Notes: generated by a model from the letters alone, not told the origin. Positions 52,762-62,737 are shown, counted from the first letter of the stretch. The stretch: 64,000 bases of DNA from Mesorhizobium sp. (GCA_004020365.1 SAQR01000021.1:29018-93017); one strand, 5' to 3'. Made by a program: numbers and translations.

Positions 52762-53988
52762 ATGCCAAGCACGGCGCGCCCGCGTCTTCGTCGCGCTTCC
52801 GCTTTCGTGTTGTGTGCCCTGTCGGCTGCCTTGCTGGCGGCTTGCGCGGCGCCGCCACAGCCGAAGGCAATGGTCAACAAGAAGCCTCGCTCGAAGGAAT
52901 ATTTTGCTGAATCCGAATATGGCGTAAAAGCCAGCCCGCGCGTTAGCTTCAAGATGTCGGGCCTGCAGCGTGGCGGCGGACGCGATCAGCTCGGCAAGCC
53001 CTATCAAGTGCGCGGCAAGTGGTATTATCCGAAGGAAGACAAGCGCTACGCCAAGAAGGGTCTCGCCTCCTGGTATGGCGAAGCCTTCCACGGCAGGCTG
53101 ACCGCCAACGGCGAAGTCTACGACATGACACATCTGACCGGCGCGCATCCGACAATGCCGCTGCCGAGCTATGCGCGCGTCACCAATCTGAAGACCGGCA
53201 GCTCGGTCATCGTGCGCGTCAACGATCGCGGTCCTTACCATGATGGGCGCATCATCGATGTGTCGAAGCGCGCCGCCGAAATGCTCGACTATGCCAATAT
53301 CGGCACGGCCAAGGTGAAGGTCGAATATGTCGGACGGGCGCCGCTTCACGGTAAGGACGAGCAATATCTGATGGCCTCTTACCATCCCGGCAACAGGGCG
53401 CCGGATCCGTCGGATGGCCTGCCCACCGGCGTCATGATCGCCATGAACGGACCATCCCCGAGCACAGCGTTGGCCGCCGCTGCCTTTCCCGGTCAGTTGA
53501 CGAATTCCGCAACAGCACAGCCGGTCTTGGCGGCGCAGACGCCGGCCGCTGGCAGCGTGACGCTGCCCGATTTCGGGCCGATCGTGCCGGAACGGCCGCA
53601 GATCAATTTACCGCCGCAATCGCCGTTCGCTGTAGCGACGCTGTCTTACGCCAACGAACCCGTGCAGCGCGCCTCCGTTGTCTTTGCCGCGCTGGATGGC
53701 GCCGGCATGTCGCCTGCCGAAACCCTTCAACCGTGGAAGCGGCAAGTTCCTTCGACCGCTTCGCCCACGGACTATATCGCGGCGGGTTCGTTCGAGGACG
53801 CCGCAGAGGCGCAGCAGGTGGCAACCCAGCTTTCCGGCTTTGGCAAGACCGAAATCCAGCGCTCCGAATTCGAGGGCAAGGACTGGTATTCGGTCAATCT
53901 CTATCCGGACGGCCATGGCAGCCTGGACGAGATGCTGCAGGCGGCATGGTCGCATGGCGCACCGGACGCGCTCGTGGTTCGGAATTGA
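52762..53988 (+). CDS. rlpA: Septal ring lytic transglycosylase RlpA-like lipoprotein
   Basis: The ATG at 52762 gives 408 residues with a lipoprotein signal (FVLCALSAALLAAC, lipobox LAAC). The double-psi beta-barrel core is GLASWYGEAFHGRLTANGEV followed by YDMTHLTGAHPTMPLPSYAR, VTNLKTGSSVIVRVNDRGPY and DGRIIDVSKRAAEML. A SPOR-like domain ends the protein (YIAAGSFEDAAEAQQVATQL, then FEGKDWYSVNLYP). It should cut denuded glycan strands at the septum as an outer-membrane lipoprotein. It precedes the D-Ala-D-Ala carboxypeptidase homologue by 113 bases. Confidence 0.92.
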   Translation: MPSTARPRLRRASAFVLCALSAALLAACAAPPQPKAMVNKKPRSKEYFAESEYGVKASPRVSFKMSGLQRGGGRDQLGKPYQVRGKWYYPKEDKRYAKKGLASWYGEAFHGRLTANGEVYDMTHLTGAHPTMPLPSYARVTNLKTGSSVIVRVNDRGPYHDGRIIDVSKRAAEMLDYANIGTAKVKVEYVGRAPLHGKDEQYLMASYHPGNRAPDPSDGLPTGVMIAMNGPSPSTALAAAAFPGQLTNSATAQPVLAAQTPAAGSVTLPDFGPIVPERPQINLPPQSPFAVATLSYANEPVQRASVVFAALDGAGMSPAETLQPWKRQVPSTASPTDYIAAGSFEDAAEAQQVATQLSGFGKTEIQRSEFEGKDWYSVNLYPDGHGSLDEMLQAAWSHGAPDALVVRN

Positions 53989-54101
53989 CCGGCAAAACCT
54001 GAGGGTTTGGCCAGTTGTGCGTCGCGCGGTTGCTCGGCCGGGACAAAGCCTGATAGCCTAGAGCTTGCCCAAAAAATGCCGGCTGACAGGTCGAACTCCT
54101 C

Positions 54102-55268
54102 ATGAAATTTCGCTTCGCCGCGCCTCTCGCCGGGCTTATGGGTTTCGGCCTCCTGCTGCTGTCGCTGGCTCCGGCTGCGGCGCAGCTTTTCGAAACCAAG
54201 GCCGCGCAGGCCTTCATGATCGATGCCGAAACCGGAACGGTGCTGTTTTCCAAGGATGCCGACAGGCCGATTCAGCCGGCGTCGCTGGCCAAGCTGATGA
54301 CCATGGAGGTGGTGTTCCACGCCATCAAATCGGGCCGCGTGACGCCCGACGATACTTTCGTGGTGAGTGAGAACGCATGGCGCACCGGCGGCGCGCCATC
54401 CGGCACGTCGACGATGTTTGCCCAGCTCAAGTCGACGATCCGGCTTCAAGACCTGATCCAGGGCGTGACGGTCCAGGCAGCCAATGACGGCTGCATCGTC
54501 ATCGCCGAAGGTTTTGCCGGATCGGAGGCGAATTTCGCGACTGAGATGACAGAGCGCGCAAGGCAGATTGGCCTCGAGAAATCGACATTCGTCAATGCAA
54601 CCGGTCTGCCGGCCGATGGTCAGCAGACGACGGTTCGAGAGCTTGCGCTTCTCGCCCTGCATATCTGGCGCGAGTACCCGGACCTCTATCGCTATTACGG
54701 CCAGAAGGACTTCACCTGGAACAAGATCACCCAGAGGAACCGCAACCCGCTGCTGGCAATGGATATCGGCGCCGACGGCCTGGCGATCGGCAGGAGCGAT
54801 GCATCCGGCTTCGGCATCGTCGGCTCGGTCAGCCATGGTGGCAGGCGGGTCATTGCGGCGATGAGCGGCCTGGCAAGCGACCGCGAGCGCGCCGAAGAAG
54901 CGCGAAAGCTGCTCGATTGGGGCCTTCGTTCCTTTGAGAAAACCGAGATTTTCGCCAAGGACGAGGTGGTCGGCGAGGCCCAGGTTTTCGGTGGTGCGAA
55001 ATCCGGCGTGGCGCTGAAGGCAAAAGCGCCCGTGGTCATCTTCCTGCCGATCGCCAACCGCGACAAGCTGACCGCCAGGATCGTCTACGAGGGACCGGTT
55101 GCGGCCCCCGTAGAGGAGGGACAACCGGTGGGGGCGCTGCGGGTCTGGATCGGTGACACGCTGAGCCAGGAGACGCCGCTTTTCGCCGCCGAAACGGTTG
55201 GCGTCGGCTCGCTGCCGCAACGCGCGCTCGACGCCGCCAAGGAACTGGCGGTCGGCTGGCTACGTTAG
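54102..55268 (+). CDS. D-Ala-D-Ala carboxypeptidase homologue with degenerate motifs
   Basis: The 388-residue protein has a signal peptide (FGLLLLSLAPAAAQ) and the DacF/DacA fold. The SxxK motif is intact (PASLAKLMTMEV). The second motif reads VQAANDGC where active enzymes have S-x-N (SAND), and the third reads GADGLAIGRSDASG where they have KTG (DGLKTGH). So the Ser of SxN and the Lys and Thr of KTG are both lost. It may be inactive or altered, perhaps a regulator or binder at the cell wall. Its place next to rlpA and tmk matches the usual rhizobial order, so it is the core copy, not an extra one. Confidence 0.85.
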   Translation: MKFRFAAPLAGLMGFGLLLLSLAPAAAQLFETKAAQAFMIDAETGTVLFSKDADRPIQPASLAKLMTMEVVFHAIKSGRVTPDDTFVVSENAWRTGGAPSGTSTMFAQLKSTIRLQDLIQGVTVQAANDGCIVIAEGFAGSEANFATEMTERARQIGLEKSTFVNATGLPADGQQTTVRELALLALHIWREYPDLYRYYGQKDFTWNKITQRNRNPLLAMDIGADGLAIGRSDASGFGIVGSVSHGGRRVIAAMSGLASDRERAEEARKLLDWGLRSFEKTEIFAKDEVVGEAQVFGGAKSGVALKAKAPVVIFLPIANRDKLTARIVYEGPVAAPVEEGQPVGALRVWIGDTLSQETPLFAAETVGVGSLPQRALDAAKELAVGWLR

Positions 55269-55335
55269 CGCCCGTGGCGTGGACCTTTTCTCAAGTCAGG
55301 ACTATTACGGTCCCGCAGCATGGTAAAAGGCTTTG

Positions 55336-56004
55336 GTGAGCGGATTTTTCATCACCTTCGAAGGCGGAGAAGGGGCAGGCAAGTCGACGCAGATCGAGCG
55401 GCTGGCCAGCAAGATGCGCGCCAAGAAATACGATGTCCTTGTCACGCGCGAGCCGGGCGGCTCGCCAGGCGCAGAGGCGGTCCGGCATGTGCTTCTCTCC
55501 GGCGCTGCCGAGCCATTCGGTCCCACGATGGAGGCGCTGATGTTCGCCGCGGCGCGTTCCGACCATGTCGAGCAGGTCATCCGGCCGGCGGTCGAGCGCG
55601 GCTCGATCGTGCTTTGTGATCGCTTCATGGACTCCTCGCGCGTCTACCAGGGCGTCACCGGCGGCCTCGATCCAGCCTTCATGGACGCGCTGGAGAAGGT
55701 CGCCATCAACGGCATGGTGCCCGACATGACGCTGATCTTTGATATCGACCCGACCGAAGGACTGCGGCGCGCCACGGCACGACGGGGCCCCGATGCCGGC
55801 GCCGACCGCTTCGAAAAGGAAACGCTCGACATCCACCAGCGCCGCCGCGAAGCCTTTCTGGCAATCGCCGCGGCAGAACCCGAGCGCTGCATCGTCATCG
55901 ACGCGTCCGCCGACCCCGACACGGTGGAGAATGTCGTCTCCGGCGCCGTGTTCGCGGCGCTGGAGACGATGACACCGAGGCACAGGAAGCGGGCGCCGGG
56001 ATGA
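55336..56004 (+). CDS. tmk: Thymidylate kinase
   Basis: The GTG at 55336 (next to a TTG at 55333) starts 222 residues. The P-loop is [23 protein letters not shown]-binding and lid motifs follow: [54 protein letters not shown] and [19 protein letters not shown]. It phosphorylates dTMP to dTDP. The holB gene overlaps its end by four bases (ATGA), the usual arrangement. Confidence 0.95.
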   Translation: MSGFFITFEGGEGAGKSTQIERLASKMRAKKYDVLVTREPGGSPGAEAVRHVLLSGAAEPFGPTMEALMFAAARSDHVEQVIRPAVERGSIVLCDRFMDSSRVYQGVTGGLDPAFMDALEKVAINGMVPDMTLIFDIDPTEGLRRATARRGPDAGADRFEKETLDIHQRRREAFLAIAAAEPERCIVIDASADPDTVENVVSGAVFAALETMTPRHRKRAPG

Positions 56005-57056
56005 TTTTCGAACGGATCGCACCAGAACAGCACGACACGCTTGACGGCGTACCGGAGCCCTCCGAGACGCCGCGCCTGGTCGGCCATGACCAGGCAGCGA
56101 ACATGTTGGCGTCAGCCTATCGCTCCGGGAAGCTGCCGCATGCGCTGATCTTTGTCGGGCCGGTCGGCATCGGCAAGGCGACGCTTGCCTTTCATCTGGC
56201 GCATCATCTGTTGAAGCATCCGGCGTCCGAACAGGCGCCGGAGGTCCTTGCCGTTCCCGATCCGGCGTCATCGCTGTTTCGCCAGATCGCCACCGGCGCG
56301 CATCCTTCGGTGCTGCATCTGACCCGCCCGCCGAACGACAAGACCAAGAGTTTCAAGACGGTCGTCACCGTCGACGAGATCCGCAAGGTCAGCCGTTTCC
56401 TGTCGCTGACCTCGCATGACGGCAGCTACCGGGTGGTGATCGTCGACCCGGCCGACGACATGAATACCAATGCTGCCAACGCCTTGTTGAAGAATCTTGA
56501 AGAACCACCGGCACGCACCTTGTTCATCCTCATCGTCCACGCGCCGGGTAGCCTGCTGCCGACCATCCGCTCGCGCTGCCAGATGGTGCGGCTGACACCG
56601 CTCGATGCCGAGAGCCTGATGACGGTCCTGGAGAGCGTCGAACCACCGCCACCGGACGATCCTGCGGCGCGCGCGGCACTGGCCAAGCGGGCAGGGGGCA
56701 GCGCGCGCACCGCAATCCTGCTGACGCAGTATGGCGGGCTGGAAATCGCCGAGACTCTCGACGCCCTGGCGACAGCGCGAAAGAGCGATGTTGCCGGCGC
56801 TTATCGCCTGGCGGAGGCGGTCGCCGGGCGCGACCGGGCGATCCAGTTCGATATTTTCAACCGCCGTGCGCTCGACCTGCTCTCGACCGGCGCAAGCCAG
56901 GCCGCGCTGGCAGGCGATCTGGCGCGGGCGAAAACGCTGTCGGATACTTGGCACGAGGCTTTGAACGCGATATCTGAAACCGACACCTACAATCTCGACA
57001 AGAAGCAGCATGCCTTGACCATGATCGACCGCCTGAATTCTGCAATGCGAATGTGA
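56001..57056 (+). CDS. holB: DNA polymerase III subunit delta'
   Basis: The 351-residue protein has the clamp-loader AAA fold: [40 protein letters not shown] (Walker A), [20 protein letters not shown] (Walker B region), [20 protein letters not shown] and [15 protein letters not shown] (sensor-like SRC). The four-base overlap with tmk and the metG gene 81 bases downstream match the standard order tmk-holB-metG-tatD. It is part of the DNA polymerase III clamp loader. Confidence 0.95.
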   Translation: MIFERIAPEQHDTLDGVPEPSETPRLVGHDQAANMLASAYRSGKLPHALIFVGPVGIGKATLAFHLAHHLLKHPASEQAPEVLAVPDPASSLFRQIATGAHPSVLHLTRPPNDKTKSFKTVVTVDEIRKVSRFLSLTSHDGSYRVVIVDPADDMNTNAANALLKNLEEPPARTLFILIVHAPGSLLPTIRSRCQMVRLTPLDAESLMTVLESVEPPPPDDPAARAALAKRAGGSARTAILLTQYGGLEIAETLDALATARKSDVAGAYRLAEAVAGRDRAIQFDIFNRRALDLLSTGASQAALAGDLARAKTLSDTWHEALNAISETDTYNLDKKQHALTMIDRLNSAMRM

Positions 57057-57137
57057 CGGCCCATCGGGATGGCAATCGCCGTTTCGATGCGATATCTCAC
57101 CGGCATCTTTCATTCAGACATTCATGACGGCTCATCC

Positions 57138-58691
57138 ATGGCACGCGAAAAATACTACCTCACGACGCCGATTTTCTATCCGAACGGCAAGCCGCATATC
57201 GGTCATGCCTACAATGTCATCGCCAGCGACACGCTGGCCCGCTTTCAGCGGCTCGACGGCAAGGACGTCTTCTTCGTCTCGGGAACCGATGAGCACGGTT
57301 TGAAGATGCAGCAGACGGCGGACGCCGAAGGCCTGACGCCGAAAGCGCTTGCCGATCGCAATTCGGCGATCTTCCGCTCGATGCTTGAAGCGACCGGCTG
57401 TTCGAATGATGTCTTCATCCGCACCACCGAGGAGCGCCACTACAAGGCCTGCCAGGCGATCTGGACACGCATGGCGGAAAATGGCGACATTTACCTCGAC
57501 CGCTATAGCGGCTGGTATTCGGTGCGGCAGGAAGCCTATTTCGACGAGGCCGAAACCACGGTCGGCGACGACGGCGTGCGTCGCGAACCGCTCGGCTCGC
57601 CCGTCGAATGGACCGAGGAAGAGAGCTATTTCTTCCGCCTTTCCGCCTATCAGGACAGGTTGCTCGCGCTCTATGAGAGCAGCCCCGAATTTGTCGGACC
57701 GGCGGAGCGGCGAAACGAAATCGTCAGCTTTGTCAAATCCGGGCTGAAGGACCTGTCGATCTCGCGCACCACGTTCAAATGGGGCGTGCCGGTGCCCGGC
57801 GACGACAAGCATGTGATGTATGTCTGGGTCGATGCACTGACCAACTACATCACGGCTGCCGGTTATCCGGATGCGACCGATGACAGATGGTCCTTCTGGC
57901 CGGCGAACGTCCACGTCATCGGCAAGGACATCGTCCGCTTCCATGCCGTCTACTGGCCGGCCTTCCTGCTGTCGGCAGGGATCGAACTGCCGAAGCGCGT
58001 ATTCGCGCATGGCTTTCTGTTCAACCGCGGCGAGAAGATGTCGAAGTCGGTCGGCAATGTCGTCGATCCGTTTGCGATGATCGAGCATTACGGTCTCGAC
58101 CAGGTACGCTACTTCTTTATGCGCGAGGTGCCGTTCGGCCAGGACGGCAGCTACAGCCACGAGGCCATCGTCAACCGCACCAATGCCGACCTCGCCAACG
58201 GCCTTGGCAATCTGGCGCAGCGCTCGCTGTCGATGATCGCCAAGAACTGCGGTGGCGTGGTCCCGAAACGCAGCGAACTGGCGGAGTCCGACAGGGCGAT
58301 CCTCGACCAGACGGTGGAGGCGCTTGCTACTGCACGCAAGATGATGGCGGAGCAGGGCATCCACCTGGCGCTGGCGGCGATCTTCGGTGTCGTGGCGGAG
58401 GCCGATCGCTACTTCGCCTCGCAGCAACCCTGGGCGCTCAGAAAGACCGATCCGGCGCGCATGGAAACGGTGCTGTGGACGACCGCGGAAGTCGTCCGAC
58501 GCGTGGCGCTGCTGTGCCAGCCCTTCATTCCGGGGTCGGCAGCCAAGCTGCTCGACCTGCTGGCTGTGCCACAGGACAGCCGCGATTTCGCGCATGTCCA
58601 CGCGGACTATGCGCTGGCATCAGGGGTTGCTCTGCCCGCGCCGGAGGGCGTGTTTCCGCGTTACGTCGAGCAGCCGGACGCGAACATCTGA
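57138..58691 (+). CDS. metG: Methionyl-tRNA synthetase
   Basis: The ATG at 57138 ([13 protein letters not shown]) gives 517 residues. HIGH is visible in [20 protein letters not shown] and KMSKS in [18 protein letters not shown], with the specificity sequence [13 protein letters not shown] between them. It has the single-domain form without a C-terminal tRNA-binding domain, common in alphaproteobacteria. It charges tRNA-Met. The stop of metG overlaps the tatD start by one base (TGATG at 58689). Confidence 0.97.
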   Translation: MAREKYYLTTPIFYPNGKPHIGHAYNVIASDTLARFQRLDGKDVFFVSGTDEHGLKMQQTADAEGLTPKALADRNSAIFRSMLEATGCSNDVFIRTTEERHYKACQAIWTRMAENGDIYLDRYSGWYSVRQEAYFDEAETTVGDDGVRREPLGSPVEWTEEESYFFRLSAYQDRLLALYESSPEFVGPAERRNEIVSFVKSGLKDLSISRTTFKWGVPVPGDDKHVMYVWVDALTNYITAAGYPDATDDRWSFWPANVHVIGKDIVRFHAVYWPAFLLSAGIELPKRVFAHGFLFNRGEKMSKSVGNVVDPFAMIEHYGLDQVRYFFMREVPFGQDGSYSHEAIVNRTNADLANGLGNLAQRSLSMIAKNCGGVVPKRSELAESDRAILDQTVEALATARKMMAEQGIHLALAAIFGVVAEADRYFASQQPWALRKTDPARMETVLWTTAEVVRRVALLCQPFIPGSAAKLLDLLAVPQDSRDFAHVHADYALASGVALPAPEGVFPRYVEQPDANI

Positions 58692-59485
58692 TGTTGGTCG
58701 ACAGTCACTGCCATCTCGACTTTCCGGATTTCGCAGAGGAGCGGGCGGCCATCGTCGCCCGCGCCTTGGCCGCCGGAATCGGTCGCATGGTGACGATCTC
58801 GACGCGTGTGAAGCGGTTCCAGCAAGTTCTTGAGATCGCTGAATCTTTCGACGAAGTCTACTGCTCGGTCGGCACCCATCCGCACAACGCCGCCGAGGAG
58901 CTCGACGTAACTGTCGAGGCGCTTGTCGGGCTGTCCGCTCATCGCAAAGTGGTGGCAATCGGCGAGGCCGGGCTCGACTATTTCTACGATCATGCGCCGC
59001 GCGATGCGCAGGCGCAGGGCTTTCGCACGCACATCGCCGCAGCGCGCGAGACGGGCCTGCCTCTGGTCATCCATGCGCGTGATGCCGACAGCGACATGGC
59101 TGATATCCTCGAGGACGAAACAGGGAAGGGCGCCTTCCCCTTCGTCCTGCACTGTTTTTCGTCCGGGCGCAGACTGGCCGAGATCGGCGTCGCGCTCGGC
59201 GGCTATGTTTCCTTTTCCGGCATCGTAACTTTCAAGAATTCGGCCGAGCTGCGCGCCATCGCCGCCGATGTGCCACATGACCGCCTGCTGGTCGAAACCG
59301 ACGCGCCATACCTCGCGCCGATACCGTTTCGCGGCAAGCGCAACGAGCCTGCCTATGTCGCGCATACGGCCAAGGTGCTGGCCGAAACGATCGGCGTCAG
59401 CGAGGCTGACATCGCCGCCATCACCACGAACAATTTCTTCCGGCTGTTCAGCAAGATGCCGCGCCCGACCACGATGAGCGCCTGA
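58691..59485 (+). CDS. TatD-family metal-dependent hydrolase
   Basis: The 264-residue protein has the TatD motifs: VDSHCHLDFPDF (HxH), YCSVGTHPHNAAEE, VAIGEAGLDYFYD, LVIHARDADSDMADIL, VLHCFSSGRRLAEIG and LLVETDAPYLAPIPFRGKRN. These form the two-metal TIM-barrel site used by TatD/YcfH-type DNases or related hydrolases. It starts inside the metG stop and precedes the MBL-fold gene by three bases. Confidence 0.93.
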   Translation: MLVDSHCHLDFPDFAEERAAIVARALAAGIGRMVTISTRVKRFQQVLEIAESFDEVYCSVGTHPHNAAEELDVTVEALVGLSAHRKVVAIGEAGLDYFYDHAPRDAQAQGFRTHIAAARETGLPLVIHARDADSDMADILEDETGKGAFPFVLHCFSSGRRLAEIGVALGGYVSFSGIVTFKNSAELRAIAADVPHDRLLVETDAPYLAPIPFRGKRNEPAYVAHTAKVLAETIGVSEADIAAITTNNFFRLFSKMPRPTTMSA

Positions 59486-59488
59486 CGC

Positions 59489-60307
59489 ATGAGCGACCGG
59501 CTGCGCCTCACCATTCTCGGCTGCGGCTCATCGCCGGGCACGCCGCGCATCACCGGCGACTGGGGCAACTGCGACCCGGCCAATCCGAGGAACCGGCGCA
59601 TGCGCAACGCAGCGCTCATCGAGCGGATCGCGGCAAACGGAGACAGGACCACCGTCGTCATCGACACCGGGCCGGATTTCCGCGAGCAAATGCTGCTGGC
59701 ATCGGTCAGGCGCATCGATGCGGTCGTCTATACGCATCCGCATGCCGACCATATCCACGGTATCGACGATTTGCGCGGCTTCGTGCTCGAGCAGCGTCAT
59801 CGGATCGATATCCACGCCGACCAGCCGACCATGCTGCGGTTACGGGAAGCGTTCGGCTATTGTTTCGAAACACCGTTGGGCAGTTCCTATCCGCCCATTG
59901 TCGAGCCCCATATCATCGACCATGGCAAGCCAGTCGTGATCGAAGGCGAGGGGGGTGACCTCACCCTCGAGCCGCTGCCGCAGATCCATGGCGACATCAT
60001 ATCGCTTGGTTTTCGCATCGGCGGCCTCGCCTATTGCCCCGATGTCAGTGATTTCCCCGAAGCCACCGCCGAACGGCTGCGCGATCTCGACGTGCTGGTC
60101 ATCGATGCGCTGCAATACAAGACACATCCGAGCCATCTGTCGCTCGGCCAGGCACTCGGCTGGATCGAAAAATTTTCGCCGAAAAGGGCCGTTTTGACGC
60201 ACATGCATGTGCCGCTCGACTACGCTGCGGTGATGGCCGAGACGCCGGCCGACGTCGAGCCGGCCTATGACGGCATGACCATCGAAATCCCTTATGAATC
60301 TGCATGA
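59489..60307 (+). CDS. MBL-fold metallohydrolase (PhnP-type)
   Basis: The 272-residue protein has the beta-lactamase fold metal motif VVYTHPHADHIHGIDDLRGF, VVIDTGPDFREQML, YCPDVSDFPEAT and VLTHMHVPLDY. It fits the phosphoribosyl cyclic phosphodiesterase (PhnP) branch, but no phn genes are near, so it may have another substrate. It is part of the tmk-holB-metG-tatD-MBL operon. It is followed 15 bases later by the broken ybaK. Confidence 0.9.
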   Translation: MSDRLRLTILGCGSSPGTPRITGDWGNCDPANPRNRRMRNAALIERIAANGDRTTVVIDTGPDFREQMLLASVRRIDAVVYTHPHADHIHGIDDLRGFVLEQRHRIDIHADQPTMLRLREAFGYCFETPLGSSYPPIVEPHIIDHGKPVVIEGEGGDLTLEPLPQIHGDIISLGFRIGGLAYCPDVSDFPEATAERLRDLDVLVIDALQYKTHPSHLSLGQALGWIEKFSPKRAVLTHMHVPLDYAAVMAETPADVEPAYDGMTIEIPYESA

Positions 60308-60322
60308 TAGGTTCGGTTCTTC

Positions 60323-60795
60323 ATGGCTGGCAGCATTGACCGTGTGACCAGGGCAGCGGCCGATGCGGGCCTCGACATCGAAATCAGGCGCATGGGTGTG
60401 CCTCGACACGCACCGCCGATGAAGCCGCCGCGCAATGCGGCTGCACAGTCGCCCAGATCGTCAAATCCCTCGTGTTCCAGGGCGAAACCAGCGGAAAGCT
60501 GTTTCTCTTCCTGGTTTCCGGCTCCAATCAGCTCGATCCAGGCAAGGCTGCCGCACTGACCGGCGAGCCGCTGAAGCGCGCCGACCCGCGGCAGATCCGC
60601 GACGAGACCGGCTTTGCCATCGGCGGCGTCGCGCCGATCGGCCATCTGATTGCGATCCCTGCGTTCGCCGACGAAACGCTGCTCGGTTTCGACCGCATAT
60701 GGGCAGCGTCCGGCGCGCACGACGCGGTGTTCGCCGCCGAGCCGCACGCAATGGTCAGTGCAGCGCAGGCTGTCGTAGCGACGCTGGCAGTCTGA
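60323..60795 (+). pseudogene. YbaK/EbsC-family aminoacyl-tRNA deacylase, frameshifted
   Basis: From the ATG at 60323 the frame reads SIDRVTRAAADAGLDIEIRR and MGVP, then goes wrong. One base later, the frame continues as STRTADEAAAQCGCTVAQIV and KSLVFQGETSGKLFLFLVSG, then RDETGFAIGGVAPIGHL to the stop at 60795. A single missing base near 60400 breaks an otherwise complete protein of about 158 residues. YbaK proteins remove wrong amino acids from tRNA. It directly follows the MBL gene. It may be a true pseudogene or a sequence error. Confidence 0.75.
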
Positions 60796-60853
60796 ATCGA
60801 ACGCGCTGATATCGCAAGCCTCGGGGCTGCAGCGGGCGCCGCCGGGCGCACTC

Positions 60854-61513
60854 CTATTCGGCGGCGACGGCTGCGGGCGTGGGCGGCAGCACGATTTCAT
60901 GCGCCGCCGGCGCGAACAACATCTTTACGACGTTGCGGAAGGCGAGGATCTGGCGTTCGAGGACACGCGGGTCGCCGAGCCCCCGCGACATGATGATGCC
61001 GCCATCGATCACACAGGAGAACATGATGGCCACGTCTTCGAGGTCCATGCCTTTGCGGGCAGGATAAACGGCCGCGATCTCATTTAGTGCATCGCGAAAC
61101 CGCTCGTTCCAGGAGCGGACGGCGGCGGCGGCGATGTCGCGAACGCTGCGGTCGAAGAGGCGCTCCTGATAGGTGAACGTCGCGATCAGGCAGCCGGGAT
61201 GGCCGTTCGGCAGATCACCCATCAGTTCGGCAAGCAGCTTGAGTGTGATCAGGAACGACTGCAACGGATCATCGGACAATTGCCGGCCGCGGTGAAACAC
61301 ATCATCGAAGATGCGATCGTTCTCCTCGACGTAGCGCAGCATCAAGGCGCGGGCGAGTTCGTTCTTGTCTTTGAAATGATAGAAGAAGCCGCTCTTGGTG
61401 ATGCCGGCTTCGGCGATCACCTCCTCGATGGACGTCGCGCCGAACCCCTTGGCGAGCACCGAGGCCTCGGCGATCTCCAGAATGCGTTCACGCGTTTCCG
61501 CACCCTTGCGCAT
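60854..61513 (-). CDS. TetR-family transcriptional regulator
   Basis: The 219-residue protein has an N-terminal TetR HTH: KGAETRERILEIAEASVLAK, GFGATSIEEVIAEAGITKSG and FFYHFKDKNELARALM. The C-terminal ligand domain is typical (FLITLKLLAELMGDLPNGHP, then ARKGMDLEDVAIMFSCVIDG). It is divergent from the homocysteine methyltransferase-family gene at 61757; the 243-base gap holds repeated sites listed at 61532. Confidence 0.9.
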   Translation of the reverse strand: MRKGAETRERILEIAEASVLAKGFGATSIEEVIAEAGITKSGFFYHFKDKNELARALMLRYVEENDRIFDDVFHRGRQLSDDPLQSFLITLKLLAELMGDLPNGHPGCLIATFTYQERLFDRSVRDIAAAAVRSWNERFRDALNEIAAVYPARKGMDLEDVAIMFSCVIDGGIIMSRGLGDPRVLERQILAFRNVVKMLFAPAAHEIVLPPTPAAVAAE

Positions 61514-61531
61514 GACCGAATGCCCTCAAAT

Positions 61532-61677
61532 CTACTGTACCGGCGGTGTGGTTTTCACACCCGCCATCGTCGGCACCGATAGCAATACGACCGACCCAGA
61601 GCGGCTATCCATCTGTAATTGCTGCGGTTTCCGCTTCGGTTGAGTACCGGACCACAAGCCTTCTACCGCACCGGCGG
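61532..61677. promoter_or_regulatory. Repeated candidate operators between TetR gene and 61757 gene
   Basis: CTACTGTACCGGCGG (61532-61546) and CTACCGCACCGGCGG (61663-61677) differ at two positions. The first overlaps the inverted repeat GGCGGTGTG...CACACCCGCC (61542-61565). Their placement between divergent genes, one near each start, fits autorepression and control of the neighbour by the TetR protein. Confidence 0.45.
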
Positions 61678-61756
61678 CACGTGCTGCTAAAACTTGGCTA
61701 TTGCGAACCGGCCGCCACTAGGGCGGCACGGTGTCATCTTACCACTGGAGACAAAC

Positions 61757-62704
61757 ATGGCCAAGTACCGCCAGAATCTGCCGCAACTCGCCAACAGAAC
61801 ATTCCTGAGCGATGGCGGCATGGAAACGACTTTCATCTTTCACGACGGCCTCGAGCTTCCGCACTTTGCTTCATTCACGCTGATGGCAACGCCTGAGGGC
61901 CGGCAGAAGCTGAGGGAATATTACGTCCGTTATCTGACCATTGCGCGCAGAAGCGGGACCGGCTTCATCCTCGACACGCCGACGTGGCGGGCCAATCCTG
62001 ATTGGGGAACCTTGCTCGGCTACGGGCCGGAAGCGTTGCGGGCCGTCAACGAGGCGTCGATCGAGCTTCTTCTCGACCTGCGCAAGGAGTTCGAAACCGC
62101 CGAAACGCCGTGCGTCATCAGCGGCGCGATCGGGCCGCGCGGCGACGGCTACAAAGCCGGCAAGATGGACGCCAACGAGGCGGAAGCCTATCACGCGGCG
62201 CAGATCGAGAGCTTTGCGCGGACCGAGGCCGACATGGTTGCGGCCTATACGCTCACCAATTTCCACGAGGCAATTGGTATCGCGCGGGCGGCCAAGGCGC
62301 ATGCCATGCCGTGCATGATCTCGTTCACCGTGGAGACGGACGGCAAGCTGGTGACCGGCATGCCGCTCGGCGAGGCGATCGACAGGGTCGACGACGCGAC
62401 AGACGGCGCGCCGGCCTACTATATGATCAACTGCGCCCATCCAACGCATTTCATGCAGGCGCTGAACAAGGGCGAGCGCTGGCTCGATCGCGTCTATGGC
62501 GTGAAGGCGAACGCTTCAACCAAAAGCCATGCCGAACTGGATGAATCGGAAACGCTCGACGCGGGCGACCCGGACGATCTCGGGCGGCGCTACAGCAGGC
62601 TGACAGCTTCGTTTCCGACGATGCGCATCTTGGGCGGCTGCTGCGGCACCGACCACCGGCACATCGCAGCGATCTGCGAGGCCTGCGTGCCGCAAGCGGC
62701 GTAG
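61757..62704 (+). CDS. Homocysteine S-methyltransferase family protein
   Basis: The ATG at 61757 gives 315 residues of the homocysteine methyltransferase TIM-barrel: FLSDGGMETTFIFHDGLELP, FILDTPTWRANPDWGTLLGY, VISGAIGPRGDGYKAG, AYYMINCAHPTHFMQAL and ILGGCCGTDHRHIAAICEAC. The Cys in MINCAHP and the GGCCG pair form the zinc site. It should move a methyl group to homocysteine or a related thiol; the donor (betaine, S-methylmethionine or other) is not clear. It is divergent from the TetR gene, which probably controls it. Confidence 0.88.
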   Translation: MAKYRQNLPQLANRTFLSDGGMETTFIFHDGLELPHFASFTLMATPEGRQKLREYYVRYLTIARRSGTGFILDTPTWRANPDWGTLLGYGPEALRAVNEASIELLLDLRKEFETAETPCVISGAIGPRGDGYKAGKMDANEAEAYHAAQIESFARTEADMVAAYTLTNFHEAIGIARAAKAHAMPCMISFTVETDGKLVTGMPLGEAIDRVDDATDGAPAYYMINCAHPTHFMQALNKGERWLDRVYGVKANASTKSHAELDESETLDAGDPDDLGRRYSRLTASFPTMRILGGCCGTDHRHIAAICEACVPQAA

Positions 62705-62737
62705 GAACCTGTGTGCGTCGCCGGAGACGCGACGCTA

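Noticed and set aside
57132-58601. A 489-codon minus-strand frame opposite metG
   Set aside because: metG is certain on the plus strand (HIGH and KMSKS), so the opposite frame is a shadow.
57887-58690. Extension of the tatD frame upstream into metG
   Set aside because: The upstream part is arginine-rich out-of-frame metG; the ATG at 58691 overlapping the metG stop begins the real TatD sequence.
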